64,000 bases of DNA from Notospermus geniculatus (lineage: Eukaryota; Nemertea; Pilidiophora; Heteronemertea; Lineidae): the NCBI GenBank assembly GCA_002633025.1, contig NMRB01000164.1, positions 232,769-296,768 on the forward strand, read 5' to 3'. Below, piece after piece: positions 1-11,178 of this stretch. The notes under the pieces were generated by a model that saw only the letters and a program-made list of their open reading frames with translations, searched no databases and had not been told where the DNA came from. Numbering within the stretch: position 1 is the first letter of the stretch; each line of letters begins with the position of its first letter. The position numbers were made by a program, and so were the translations under genes.

Positions 1-119
1 CCCCCCCCCCCCATTTCCCTTCCCTCCAGATGCTGCAGCCCAAATGCATTCATGCATGTGCATCTCTGGCAGACGTCCCTTCGATCATGACAACAATGCA
101 CTGTGCATGAACCTCCACA

Positions 120-515
120 GAGTTCACAGAGTGCATTGCCTTATGATTGCTTTTCCAATGCCTTTTCATTGCCTTCACCGAGCCTCCTCATTCATCGAAC
201 TAGGTCACATGACCAATTGCCTTTTTATTGCCTCCGGAGAGGTCAGAGGTGACGTTGCCTTTTTATTGCCCGGAGGCAATGAAAAGGCGTTTCAAGTATT
301 TAAATGAGTTGCCTTTCCTTTGCCTTCGCTAATGGTATGCATAATGCTAAAAAGCAGAGGCAATAAAAAGGCAATGCGCCCTCACCTACTCAACTTCTCA
401 CAGGCAATGAAAAGGCAATTGCCTTTTCATTGCCTCAATAGTACTTTTTCAATGCCTTCTCATTGCTCATGGGAATTGCCTTTCTGTTGCCTACTCCTTG
501 CCTAACCATTGCCTC
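120..515. repeat. TTGCCTTTTCATTGCC short-unit array with a 34-bp perfect palindrome
   Basis: Many copies of a 16-17 bp word (TTGCCTTTTCATTGCC and its complement GGCAATGAAAAGGCAA) occur in both orientations with short spacers. At 402-435 two opposite copies abut and form a perfect 34-bp palindrome centred on AATT. ORFs over this stretch are products of the repeat and are not called as genes. It resembles the tandem-repeat outer domain of foldback elements; no partner array is visible in the window, so this may be one end of an element extending to the left. Confidence 0.7.
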
Positions 516-540
516 TCCATGGTAGGGGAATAGGTCTGGT

Positions 541-1278
541 AGTATTTTTGTTGCTTCTAATGCCAATACATCAGTGGAGCCTTTCACTCTAATGGAGTGA
601 CTTCATGGAGTGGTCCCTGACTCACTCCAAATGAGTGAATTTCACTCTTCAACATTAAGAGACGTGGCATTGCCCCACCCTTTTACATCATATACCCGTT
701 AGGAAAAATTGTCCTATTATTGACGTACCGGTACATTACTCAGAAACGGTAACTGATTACGCATTCTATACCACCTTGGTCACAGTGAGCCTTGTTTTCA
801 ATGGATAATGCATTAGCCTCGTTTTAACCACACCTGGCTTTGGTGTCGCAACCAAAACCTGCCCACCATTGTGTTTCTCGCTTCGAGCATTCAGAGAGGC
901 AGTGCAGAGAATATGGGCGAGATGCATACTCACTGACCTATCCCAAGAATATTTTGTATCATAAGCTACACATCCTGCGAAAAATCCGTTAAGAAAGCGC
1001 CCTGCTGTCTTATTTCGGCTCGACTGCAGCTTGTTGGGCCTAGCGCTGCACACCGATTTACCGGTACACGATGTAGGCACGATGTACATATTGTTGCACA
1101 GTGACGTCGCGTCATCGACGTAACGTCATCCGCGAGCCGGATACCGGGTCGGATTGACTCGGAACATCTCAAAATAGGCCTGTTTGCAATCAAATCGCAC
1201 TGAACTAAATAGGCTGGCCAATGAACATGATGAATGTTTTAGTGCCTGAGAGGTTTATGGAAAGGTGGTTTAGAATAG
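541..1278. other. No gene seen
   Basis: Short ORFs on both strands lack recognisable motifs. An imperfect cluster of ATGGAGTGA / TCACTCCA words lies at about 580-650. Nothing else is supported. Confidence 0.5.
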
Positions 1279-1423
1279 AAATTGATACCTCACTGTCGGT
1301 ATTGGTCGTCTCACCAAACCCGCTCGGGTGGAGCTGTCATTCCGACCTGTATTTTAGCTCCACCCTCGCGGGTTTGGTGAGACGACCAATAGGCCTACCT
1401 CCAGTTCGGTACCGGTATCAATT
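1279..1423. repeat. Hairpin / MITE-like inverted repeat
   Basis: Near-perfect 35-nt arms at 1301-1335 and 1356-1390 (ATTGGTCGTCTCACC... / ...GGTGAGACGACCAAT) with a 20-nt loop lie inside a second 10-bp outer pair, AATTGATACC / GGTATCAATT. The 169-aa ORF spanning it is interrupted by this structure in an implausible way and is not called. Confidence 0.75.
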
Positions 1424-1806
1424 CCTTAAACTAAATTTTGTCTGCAACCTTGGCTACATGGTGGTTACCACATATTCCATTCGGAGTGCAATTGATTTTG
1501 TGATCTTTAAGATATCAATAGACAAATCTTCAGGTGTTTTCCATTCTTTCCTGTACATTCCACATGTACAAATGTACAGAGAAATGTACACAAATACAAA
1601 AACTCCCTTTTCTCAAAATGTTCCCAACATATTTTTTAAATTCTTTCACTTATGGAAACTACACGATATTGGCTACAATATGGCACAGGTTTCATTTCAA
1701 TGCATTTTTTTTAACCTTTCTGAAAGTTAAGGAGAACTGTGCGGGGTGACCGAAATAGCTCAAAGCAAAAATGTGAGTTGACAGACCTGTTTCTTATGGC
1801 GACACT

Positions 1807-1857
1807 GTCAAGAATATGAAATAGAAATCGGGTTTCTAAGGTGAAAGACATTGCTTC
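1807..1857 (-). repeat. Fragment of the SINE also present at 48826-48963
   Basis: About 48 nt (GAATATGAAATAGAAATCGG through ...CATTGCTTC) match the body of the tRNA-headed SINE at 48.8 kb with two or three differences. The tRNA-like head is missing here. Confidence 0.65.
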
Positions 1858-1937
1858 ACTGTCAACACAGTAAAATGGTTCTGCGATCGGACCAGTCGTA
1901 ATGATGTTCTCGGTTGCATGGTCTGGAATGCACGTCC

Positions 1938-1992
1938 CCATGTGTGTGCGCCTGTGCGTGCGTGTGTGTGTGCGTGCGTGTGCGTGTGTGTG
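1938..1992. repeat. (GT/GC)n microsatellite
   Basis: Run of TGTGTGTGCG-type dinucleotides. Confidence 0.9.
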
Positions 1993-3408
1993 TCCCACTC
2001 TAAAAAATGTCTCCTTCTGATTTTCAATGACGGATTAAGGGACAAAGCAATAGAATCCTCCGCATGTCTATACTCGTAAGAAAAGTAATGAATACGATCA
2101 TTTGGATAACCTGACTCTCATACCAAATGACTACCGAACCCGAGACCACCAAACGTGAGGTTTTCTCAAAATGACGACTACTTGCGGTTTCCTCAAAACG
2201 CCCTCACTAGTCGTACGGTACCGGTACTTGAATTATTCACCCATGCCACCTCTTCCAGAGACGGTGCTTACCCTTGAGTTATTTCCCGGGGGCAAGGGAG
2301 ACCATTAACAACACAGACGGTGAGTACTACAACACAAAGATATTTACACTTTATCTTTCAAGGGGTAGATGTTCCAACTGAATTACTGTGTGTCACGATA
2401 CAATCGGGTAGGCCTATACACAGTGCACTGCACCCACAAAGATATCGATTAGAAGTGGCAGCAAAAACAACGAACTTTAGTGAATGCTCGCACAAAAAGC
2501 TTGAAGTGANGTTATCAAATACAGAAACCACAATGAATGAAAATGAACTAGTTGGGAGGTAAATTCAGCAGCGAGACCGTTCTGTTTTTTCACTTTGCGC
2601 ATTTTGATTTTGCGCAAATTCCAGTATGCCTTCTTCTGCAAGGGTGTGAAGAAATGTTATGATCACGACTTCTGTTGGCGATACAAACTTTATGACATTG
2701 TACGTCGTTGACTTCGTCGGCATACAGCGGTAAATGTCGCCATAAAATAACGACACCTGTTGGAACAAATGTTCAGAATGCGCAAACAACAGGCTCAAAT
2801 TTGCTAAATACATGTATCTCTATTTTCCTCAACAGGATCAGTGACGAAAATACATTGCTGTTATCCACGAGGCAAAAACACAAATGGCTACCTTCATCTT
2901 TGTGTGACCTGCAGGGCGACAACTCGTCTCCCCCCAGGCATGTACCTTCCAAATAACCGGTATGAAGAAACTGTGTGTTTGCCAGTGGCCATCAATAACA
3001 CGGTCAGCAACTCCAGATGTCTACGTCATTCCGGCAAGTGTAAGTAGATTCTGTACCTAGGAAGAACGTTGTTGTAGAGAAAGGTCACAAGAAGACTAGT
3101 TCCGTTTTTGACTCTCGGAAAATTTGTCCTTGACGGCAAGGAAAGGCAGTTTATTTTTTCCTCCTCGGTAAACCAATTAGGCACATCGCCGGGTAATAGC
3201 TTGTTGTACCAAACCAGCGTTTCTCCGTCGAGTGAGAGGATAAAGACGCAACATGTTGATGGTGAATGATGAGGTGGGTCTAGGATCCTCAAAGATTTGT
3301 CTCCGGGCTATTTTCCCAGTGAAATAATTCGCCCACAATCCGAGAAAATGGCTATATTTACAGATGTGACCCGCTCTGGCAAAACCAGACGCATGTCGCT
3401 CTTACCTT

Positions 3409-4107
3409 GGCCATTTCTAAAATGCGGATTCGGCGGAATGGAGTTAAATCGGCGCATTTAGTCATGCAATTAATAGCCCAAGTGTGTATACAATTTGTAC
3501 TAGAGTACGTGTCCGGGACAGGCCCTACCGTGCATGTTTATACAAGGCCCTTATCTGTGGTCCTTTTGTTTCCGCTTCCCAGGTGTATTTACCCTCATAA
3601 TGCGGTCATAATGCCAATGGGATGTGTGCCTCATATGTTTACAATGCTACCTTGTAGAATAAAATTCTGGGATCAACTATTTGCGATGCCATTTGGACTG
3701 CGCTTTGTCGGCCGCGTTGACTGTGTGTTGGAAAAGATGCTTTTGATTGCTGTTTTTCCCCAAACCTCAACAGCAAATTGCGACTCCAAAACTGCACCCA
3801 GATTTGGAATTTAAAAACAATGACCGCTACATTTATATATTCTCGTCCCTTAGATGCCAGCGTATCACAACATTAATTTTGATTTAAAATCCTTCCACCC
3901 CACCCCACCCCCTTCCAAACGGGTAACGAACTGATGGCCTTTGCCACAACCCCTTCGAACTCCGGTATAAACGGCAAAAACCGACCTTTACACATTAAAG
4001 CATGTTGTAGACCTGTTAATTGCGTGACTGAACCCCCCTATTTAACCTTAATCCATAGATTCCGCCGAATCCGCAGATTCCGCCGAATCCGCATTTTAGA
4101 AATGGCC
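3409..4107. mobile_element. 699-bp non-autonomous TIR element with 11-bp target duplication
   Basis: The left end GGCCATTTCTAAAATGCGG is the reverse complement of the right end, and the match continues with GATTCGGCGGAAT and, less well, for about 80 bp. The element is flanked by the direct repeat GCTCTTACCTT (3398-3408 and 4108-4118). Near the right end the CCGCCGAATCCGC word is tandemly duplicated. A 135-codon ORF inside (3407-3814) has no recognisable transposase motif. A target duplication this long does not fit the usual 2-9 bp classes of cut-and-paste transposons. Confidence 0.7.
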
Positions 4108-4576
4108 GCTCTTACCTTGGCATGTTGAGATATGTTTGCCAGTTTCAGTATTGTCTGTCTATTATGAAATCTGAAAGAATCGATTTCTTCCATCTCTCCT
4201 GGTGTCATCTCGGTTCATTCAGGACCACCTTCTGAGCGACATGTGACTTTTTTCGCCGGAGCGGGCAACTATTTTAGACATTGATGAAATACGGTACACT
4301 CAGGCTGACATGTCCAACGGGAAAACAAATCAAAAGTCTCGGGGTCATACTCCTATTTGTCTGCATGTGGGGCCCCCAATAAGGAAATAGGTCAGGCCCA
4401 GAAATGGGGAAAATGGGAAAAACAATGGCAAATATCGATCAATTACGGCATTTTTCTCTGCTCCTATCCATGCACTGTACTCGTAGCTCACCAAAATCTT
4501 TGGTACCACTCATTTTTAGCTCACCTGTGAGCTTTTGTCGTCCTGCGGTGTCCGTCGTCCGTCGTCGTTGTCCGTT
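4108..4576. other. No gene; dispersed-repeat-like AGCTCACCTGTGAGC segment
   Basis: The palindromic AGCTCACCTGTGAGC near 4518 followed by a TCCGTCGTC-rich run looks like a dispersed repeat type I associate with marine invertebrate genomes. That familiarity is from memory and unverified. Confidence 0.35.
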
Positions 4577-4729
4577 AAGCTAGGCGCACATGTCCGGCAA
4601 ATCTCGATGCGGCAGGCGTGTTTTTAAAGTCGACTGACCAGGATAAATGACGAGTCGACAGCGTTGGGTCAGTCAACTTTATAAACACCCCTACCGCATC
4701 GAGATTTGTCGTACATGTGCGCCTAGCTT
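4577..4729. repeat. Hairpin element, ~64-nt arms
   Basis: AAGCTAGGCGCACATGT at the left end and ACATGTGCGCCTAGCTT at the right continue inward as an imperfect stem (CAAATCTCGATGCGG / CCGCATCGAGATTTG) to a central loop around 4640-4660. Confidence 0.75.
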
Positions 4730-5496
4730 TTGCAGGGCACGTTTTGTAACCGCTGGGGTTATTAATACGAGACTTGGTACATATAAACCCCTAGGTCAGA
4801 TGACCAATGACATCAAGTTTCGGTCCGATTTGATTCTTGGCTTGGCCACCAGATGGCCAAAACCAAAAACACAAAAAGTGCAATAACTCCTGAACTAACA
4901 AATGGATCACCTCCAAATTGTTAGCATAGGTGTATCTAATTAGGATACATAACATCAGGAAGAGATAACCAGGAAGGGACAAGTAATTTTGTCACTTTTC
5001 AACACTCAATTAAAAGTTAACCGCCCAGGCTGCCAAAAATCTGATTGCCTTTCTGAATAATTCAGATATTCTCCAACAAAATGAGACAAGTCTGGCTTTT
5101 AAAACCCGTTAAATAACTGAACTGTGGCCTTGTGGAGTTGGCAAGTTTTGGGCGCAGAATTGTTATTATGCCCAGAAAGTATTACGGGGACGAGCTTCCT
5201 TTCTCGGCCGAGTTATGTCGCCACCGCTAGTGACCCCTGACCTCGAGTCCTGATTGGTCTGCCGCAGATATGATGATGTCATGGAATGGAGCATGTTGAA
5301 CAGGTTCTGAGCGTGTGCTTTTATCGTTGCTAGGCAACAACTGGATTCCAGTAATCGCTGTCACACGCATGTGTTTCGTGCAGGGTCAAAGTTTGGTATT
5401 ACCGGTATCCTGGGAGTACCGGTATTCAATGGTATTATTATCCTGCGAGTATTTAATAGGATTGTAGGCCTACATTGCTCAGTGGACAAACAATGA
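4730..5496. other. No gene seen
   Basis: No domain-bearing ORF. Repeated GGTATTACCGGTA / GAGTACCGGTATTC words lie near 5395-5450. Confidence 0.45.
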
Positions 5497-5502
5497 TACC
5501 CA

Positions 5503-6488
5503 TTGGAAGACTTGTCATCGTTAGAGGGTCCTGTGCAGGGTTGTTTTTGCGAAGACATTTTGGCGAAATTAATTCCACCAAGTGGTTCGCTACCTGTGCA
5601 CTTGTCAGTGATCGTACGGACGATAGAGACCGCATACCCACGTTTGCAATGTAGGGTTCTTAAGTCGGGTGAATTTCAGGAAAATGTGGCACTTGAGGTC
5701 AGTCGTGTTCGGGCCGATATTCCAGCTGATGATGTTGGGGGACCATTGACACTAGCGTCCATTAGGATATTGCAAAATGGAAAAGGGGCATTCTGTGTTG
5801 GTGGGAAAGTGGAGGAGTCGGAGTTCGACGTCTTCACAAATGATAAACTGCTGTGGGACGATCTTGAAAAAAACCTGGAGAAGCTTTCCATGGATTATGC
5901 GTTCTGTGCTGGCATCGAGAAGGGCCAATATCAGATTTGCTGCAATGCGGTTCGGTTCCTGCCTAAATACTTGGTGATAGATGATAGCAGCCCAAAGCCA
6001 TGCATTCGATCCACTGATTGTAAGAAGTGGTTTAAAAGTTCGCTACAATGTGACGAAAGACGAAAGGGTTCAGGGGAGGGCCGGTGTAGTCAGTGTTCTA
6101 ATGGATTTAGATCGGCGCGCAATCTTGCAAAAAGAACTGCCATGTTCAGCACTGGAACTCTGAAGCGACGAGCCACTGCTGGGTCCCATTACCCAGTAAA
6201 ATGTCCCCTCCCAGTCTTCTGACAAGATACAGGGGTGTGAAACAGCGTCAGAGAAATGAAACGCGCAAAGTGAGGCATTATCATGCTCGGCTTCAGAAGG
6301 TTTATACCGTTGATTTGGACACCGATCAGAGTGAGGAACTAGCCACTTTCGTCAAAGAACAGATATCCACTGAATCCGTTGATTCAGTTCTTGATGAAGC
6401 TGCAAACAATGCAGTGAAGAAGAAGTTGAAGAACATCTTTACAGAAAAGAAGCCATCAAAGAGGCGTTTCTGTAGGATCAGCAGATAA
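5503..6488 (+). pseudogene. Transposase-like protein, N-terminal part (frameshifted)
   Basis: An open frame of 239 codons (5503-6222) and an overlapping one of about 95 codons in another frame (6201-6488) appear to be two halves of one protein. The first contains a DYAFCAGIEKG segment and then a Cys-rich stretch with RSTDCKKW followed by CSQCSNGF. The second continues with LLTRYRGVKQRQRNE and a basic coiled-coil-like region. This order (RSTDC, CxxC, then a TRY/RYL-type helix) is what I remember from an unnamed multi-copy transposase-like family in cnidarians and other aquatic animals; I cannot name the superfamily. The frame change lies near 6165-6200. The first in-frame start is TTG with a stop just upstream, so a real start or splice site is not evident. 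Its likely C-terminal part is at 10624-10926. Confidence 0.45.
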
Positions 6489-7061
6489 ATCGTAAGTACC
6501 GGTACATGAAGTAGCCCGGTCCATCTTTTTCAGGAGGGGGGGGGGGTGCGTGCACATGAGTGTTAGTTGGTGGAACAAAAACACACATACCAGGGCTCGT
6601 TAACTTTATCCTGCAATTTTCAGATACAGGGATGAAAGTTTTTAGCTTGTCTTTTTGACGCAATGCACGCCGCCCATATATATGGATTCTTGGTAAGAAA
6701 TGTCTGAAGTCTGGAGGAAAGATTTACAATGTTGAAAGTGAGATACTCCAGAATATTGAACGTGGGTTTCAGGATGGATGGAGCACCTCGCAGAACAATG
6801 CGAGTCCAGTTCGTGTTGTATGGACATTTTTAGCTTGACACTCCACTGACAGGAAAGTAGATGTTACAGGCTTTGTTTTAAGAAACCTGATGCTGTTACT
6901 TAACTTCCATCCGAAGCATTTGTATTAACTATGCACTGGCTGTCTTCGTTTTTGATGACAGAAATCTGCAGCTTTTAAAGGGACAACTAGCAGCCGACTG
7001 CAAATTTCGAATGCATTTTTAATCGCAAAGTCTGGAAACATAACCTGACACTAGAAATGTG
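6489..7061. other. No gene seen
   Basis: Begins just after a GTAAGT word at 6491 that could be a relic splice donor of the preceding ORF. A poly-G tract lies near 6536-6546. No other signal. Confidence 0.4.
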
Positions 7062-7399
7062 AAAGGGGATGAGCACCTAAGAGACTAACCTGCACAAAGT
7101 GTGTATCTCAGAGACGGTGACTTCGATTAGCTTCAAATTCGCACATATTATATCTCATGTGAAGTGATTGATAACAGCAACAAGAAAAATTATTTTTGTC
7201 AACTGTTACCCATTAATTTGAAACAATGTTTTTTTTAGATGGCTAGAAATGGTGGGAAAAATAGGATTTAATTTTTCTTGTTGCTGTTATCAATCACGTC
7301 ACATGAGATATAATATGTGCGAATTTGAAGCTAATCGAAGTCACCGTCTCTGAGATACACACTTTGTGCAGGTTAGTTTCTTAGGTGCTCATCCCCTTT
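7062..7399. mobile_element. Long-stem hairpin MITE (131-nt arms)
   Basis: Arms 7062-7192 and 7269-7399 are close to perfect inverted copies. They begin AAAGGGGATGAGCACCTAAG and end in the complement, with a 76-nt A/T-rich loop. No coding potential. Confidence 0.85.
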
Positions 7400-7929
7400 G
7401 CTCATGAGCAAATTTGATGTTCAGCACACAAGAAGGGCCAGCCTAGGCCCAGCAGATCATGAGATCAGGAAGGCCCAGAAATAAAAGTTGAAAAGTAGTC
7501 AGCAACCCACTAATATATCATTAAAATCTCACTAATATGATCATTTCCATGAAAAAGGCCTGTCTTTAAAAGATTAGGCATTCATCTCTTGACGCAAGGG
7601 CCCAACGCGCCGCGTAGCGGCCAACAGCGAAGCTAGCCAAAGACTTGTCACGGGTCAATCAATAGAACTGGACTCATAGGAAATAATGCACCTAATGTTC
7701 AGATGGAATATACCGGACGGTTGGTTCACGTTTTTAGTGACTGTGAACGTAGATGGGTACATTATGTAGCGATATGCTGACAGATTTGCTGGGGACTTGC
7801 TCTGTGGATGTTGTAAAATGCGATTTTGGAAGATTATTCTGATTTGCAACGTCATTTTTAATTAACATAAAAATATGTTGAGTAGCTGGGATATGTTTAT
7901 AAACATTTATTGAGCAGCCACCGTCATGA

Positions 7930-7998
7930 CGTGGCCGGCTGGCGCATCGGTAGAGCGTCCGGCTCTGATTCCGGGGCGCCGGGTTCGAGCCTTGCGAT
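7930..7998 (+). repeat. tRNA-like sequence (SINE head)
   Basis: TGGCGCATCGGTAGAGCG resembles an RNA polymerase III A box and GGGTTCGAGCC is a good B box at tRNA-like spacing. The T stem and acceptor stem do not pair well, so this is a tRNA-derived retroposon head or tRNA pseudogene, not a working tRNA. Confidence 0.6.
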
Positions 7999-8140
7999 AG
8001 GAATTTTAATTTTTTTCACGTGTCAGTTTCTCTGGTTTTTTTGCTGAAAAAGTTTTTTCGCAGGATGATTATCTCCCCAGCCCTTCCATTTCCCTACAAA
8101 TCTGCATTTGCTAATAAATCCTTATAACCACAGATCCCTG

Positions 8141-8201
8141 TCAGCTGCCCTGCATTCAGAGAGACTTTTCATTGAAGTCTCTCTGAATGCAGGGCAGCTG
8201 A
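8141..8201. repeat. Perfect 27-bp stem, 7-nt loop hairpin
   Basis: 8141-8167 and 8175-8201 are exact reverse complements (TCAGCTGCCCTGCATTCAGA... / ...CAGGGCAGCTGA) around the loop TTCATTG. There is no mismatch in 54 paired bases, and the neighbours show no comparable structure. Confidence 0.9.
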
Positions 8202-8570
8202 CTACCATCCACATTCCCCTCCCACGCAGTCACCAAAAATATCAACACCACAACTAACGTTCAAGACTACTGGATGAAATTGAAAAATTTGGCCGGCTTG
8301 TGGACTGGTTTTGACACACGTGTTTGATGTTTACAACCACTTAGTTTTACCGTTTGACACTAGGTGGCTCTACCTTCACCTACCGTATTTGGATATTGGT
8401 GGGTGGAGTTTACAATATTTTACATGAATTTTAAAAAAATATTGTTAATAGTAATAGTAGTCCATACTTCCAAATGTTGCACATATTTAGTATACTACAC
8501 AAGAATGAAAAATATTGAGTAAAACCGGTGTTTTACGTGCTTTTGACCAACTTGTGACCATGTGCTATGT

Positions 8571-9214
8571 TAAAGCTGAACTTAATAGATATCAACCCCA
8601 AGCGGCAGAGGTAGAAATTACGAACAGCCACAAGGCACTTCCAAACTACCTCTGAAAACGATACACCCTCTCGGACGGTCACAGTTGGTTTCACTTGCCA
8701 CCACGCTCGTGAACAGTAAAGATCTCAGCGCAGCTGCCAAATGAGAAAAAAACGAAAAATAATATGTGATGGCACCGAGATTCGAACCCACAACCCTCTG
8801 ATCGATTCGCCAACCTCTTTCTGTACGCGCCACGAAGACTGCTTGCATACAACGACGCCGATCTACAATAAAGGCGCTGTGGTTTTGAAGATCTCCAAGA
8901 GGAACTAAAGCGATCGGAATATTGTCGTCATACAAACAAGCAGTCTTCGTGGCGCGTACAGAAAGAGGTTGGCGAATCGATCAGAGGGATGTGGGTTCGA
9001 ATCTCGGTGCCATCACAGATTATTTTTTGTTTTTTCTCATTTGGCAACTGTGCTGAGATCTTTACTGTTCAAGAGCGTGGTGGCAAGTGAAACCAACTGT
9101 GACCGTCCGAGAGGGTGTATCGTTTTCAGAGGTAGTTTGGAAGTGCCTTGTGGCTGTTCGTAATTTCTACCTCTGCCGCTTGGGGTTTATATCTATTGTA
9201 AGTTCAGCTTTAAA
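8571..9214. repeat. ~640-bp palindrome of two head-to-head tRNA-like units
   Basis: Left arm 8571-8847 and right arm about 8937-9214 are inverted copies with few differences, separated by about 90 bp. Each arm carries a tRNA-like box set: GGTTCGAATC on the plus strand near 8993-9005 and its complement near 8771-8783, with GCGCGTACAGAAAGAGGTTGG upstream of each. ORFs read from the two arms give near-identical peptides because of the inversion; they are not genes. It may be two SINEs inserted in opposite orientation or one duplicated by inversion. Confidence 0.8.
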
Positions 9215-10623
9215 CACCTGTCAATCACCAGACAGCTCGGTGCTGCCACCGTCAGCTGGCGTCGATCTTAATAACAAGACAACACTATCGACTACATTTT
9301 AATTTCTGTTTAATGACCACATTTCTGGTAGTTTTTAAGAATAAACCTGTTGAAATGTGGCACATGTTTCTTTTTCTACACAAGGACAGATGATTACTGT
9401 CAAAATACGGTGATTTCACCAACCAGTGATCACATTTTTTCGCTGCGGTGCCGGTGCTGATAATCATAATCAATTCAATGGCCATGGGCCTTTCAACGTC
9501 AACGAGGCTAACTGCGCATGAAAACATCATTTGTGGCCTAAAGTAACCACATTTTTTACTCTCATCAATTGATGAATACCTAACCTTTTTATGATAAACC
9601 TCTACTTATGAAAAACGGTGTTAACAACTAAGATTTTGGTGATTTGATTTTGGGTCTCGCCTTCAATATGATGACCCAGAGCCGACTCAGATATATAATT
9701 TGCATAATTAATCACGTAGTAGGACACACTCCACGCAGCGATTTATCCACATGCTGGTCTATGTCAAAGGTCAAAGGTCAGTTCGAAATGCGTGGAGGTT
9801 GAAAACTCGGCAAAATCGCCACAAAATCACCCAAAACTCGGCTGACTTTTACCGAATCTGGAAAATGAAACCTTTCAGACATGGCCAGGTATGAGCTACA
9901 CATTGTGTAAAAATACCAGATTGATTGGTTCAGCCGTTTTGTCAGAACCGTCAAAAAATCGCCAGAAGGAAAGAAAGAAAGAAAGAGGCTGACTGAAACC
10001 AAAAATGTGATTATTTGTATGTGTTTTGCACTTCCAGATGATGACTTCTCAACAACTTCGCCAAAGGAGAAGAGATTCATATCTTGGAAGGTGAGGCAAA
10101 TGTAGAGTGTGCCACATATTTTTGTACCTTTCTGGGACATCCAGTTGTAAACTCCTGCCTCAGAATTGGCGTTGGCAGGATTGTCTGAATTCTGCCTTGT
10201 TATTTGTAACTCTTAGGGGAACGGACTTTAAATGGAGCATTCAAACAGGGCTCAGAAATCCATGGCCCACTCTGTTATGAACGAATATGAATTTGCAACA
10301 TTCGTAACTATCTGAGGTAGAAAGGTGGAATTAACAGTTACTTTAGCTTGCATAAGACCCTGCACATTCATGTACTTGAACCTGGAGACAGCACAGAATG
10401 TGTACACATTCCATAAATGGAGACAATGCAGAAGCGGCAACCTGTTTCTAGCACAATTTCTCTCACTGTGCAGGGTTTGAAAAATCCTGACTACGTAACC
10501 TTGTTGGCCCCCAGCTTGTTCACAATCCAGAGCTTTTGTTGTAGAGATGGAGTAGTAATTTTTACCTTTTTTACGGATACATCCAGATGTGTGAATTCAT
10601 TGTCAGGGTTCGTCTCCTTTCAG
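9215..10623. other. No gene recognised
   Basis: ORFs of 60-120 codons on both strands lack domains. A short GAAA tetranucleotide run lies at 9967-9985. The segment could be intron of the transposase-like gene whose last exon follows, but nothing confirms that. Confidence 0.4.
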
Positions 10624-10926
10624 ACATACGATCTGTTAAGAGTATGCGTTTACTCATTCAAAGCATTCTGTGAAGAATACCTGAGCAGGCATCCTGGGTA
10701 TTACATTGCACCACTGAAGCTTAACGGAAGTGCTGTAGAGAAGCTCTTCAGCCAATTCAAGTACATCACAGGAGGAAAACTCACATCAGTGAATTACGCT
10801 CATGCTGTACGAACAAAGAGGCTGCAGAGGGAAGTCAAGGGTACAGATGCCACAGGTGAAGGATACCGAAACTTTCCGTTGTACACCCATGAAGTTCCTC
10901 TCAGAAAAAAACAAAGAAAGGAGTAA
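10624..10926 (+). pseudogene. Transposase-like protein, C-terminal exon
   Basis: A pyrimidine-rich acceptor (CGTCTCCTTTCAG ending 10623) leads into an open frame that ends at 10926. It reads ...FCEEYLSRHPGYYIAPLKLN..., then GSAVEKLFSQFKY and GKLTSVNYAHAV, and finishes with a basic tail. The HPGYYIAPLKLNGS / LFSQ.KY..GG.L...NY pattern is the conserved C-terminal block I associate with the same multi-copy transposase-like family as the ORF at 5503-6488, on the same strand 4.1 kb upstream. The catalytic middle of the protein is not visible between them, so the locus is most likely a remnant split by later insertions. Confidence 0.5.
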
Positions 10927-11178
10927 TAATGACTGGTATTCCGTTCAGACTTATTCTGGAGATAAGCTATTGTTGCAAGGATTAAAAATTTGGGGGCAAT
11001 AAGAACTTCATCAACTGGAATTGTTCACTTGGAATTAAAGCACTTCAGAATCAAGGGTCGTATTCATTGCCCCAAGGTGACTCCATCGTCCACTGTGGTC
11101 AAGTTTTTTTAGTGGGAAATTGCAATCATTATGTCAATCATGTTATTAGAGTTGTGCCCTTTTCCTGACAGTTGTGGG

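Larger units (their letters stand above)
1424..3408. other. Non-coding stretch, no recognised gene
   Basis: Contains a 50-bp SINE fragment, a GT-rich microsatellite and one N at 2510. ORFs of 68-107 codons overlap one another on both strands and carry no domain I recognise. Confidence 0.5.

Noticed and set aside
1221-1730. 169-codon plus-strand ORF
   Set aside because: It reads straight through a 145-bp hairpin and low-complexity A/T sequence, has no recognisable domain, and overlaps another ORF in a second frame.
7930-7998. Functional tRNA gene
   Set aside because: B box is good but acceptor and T stems do not pair; better explained as a SINE head. The same reasoning applies to 25801-25867 and 48872-48963.
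8141-8201. microRNA precursor
   Set aside because: A fully paired 27-bp stem with a 7-nt loop is shorter and more perfect than typical animal precursors; a young inverted repeat is simpler. Kept only as a structural finding.
8618-9163. Two similar ORFs on opposite strands as a gene pair
   Set aside because: They mirror each other because they lie in the arms of one palindrome; composition is not protein-like and both cross tRNA-like boxes.
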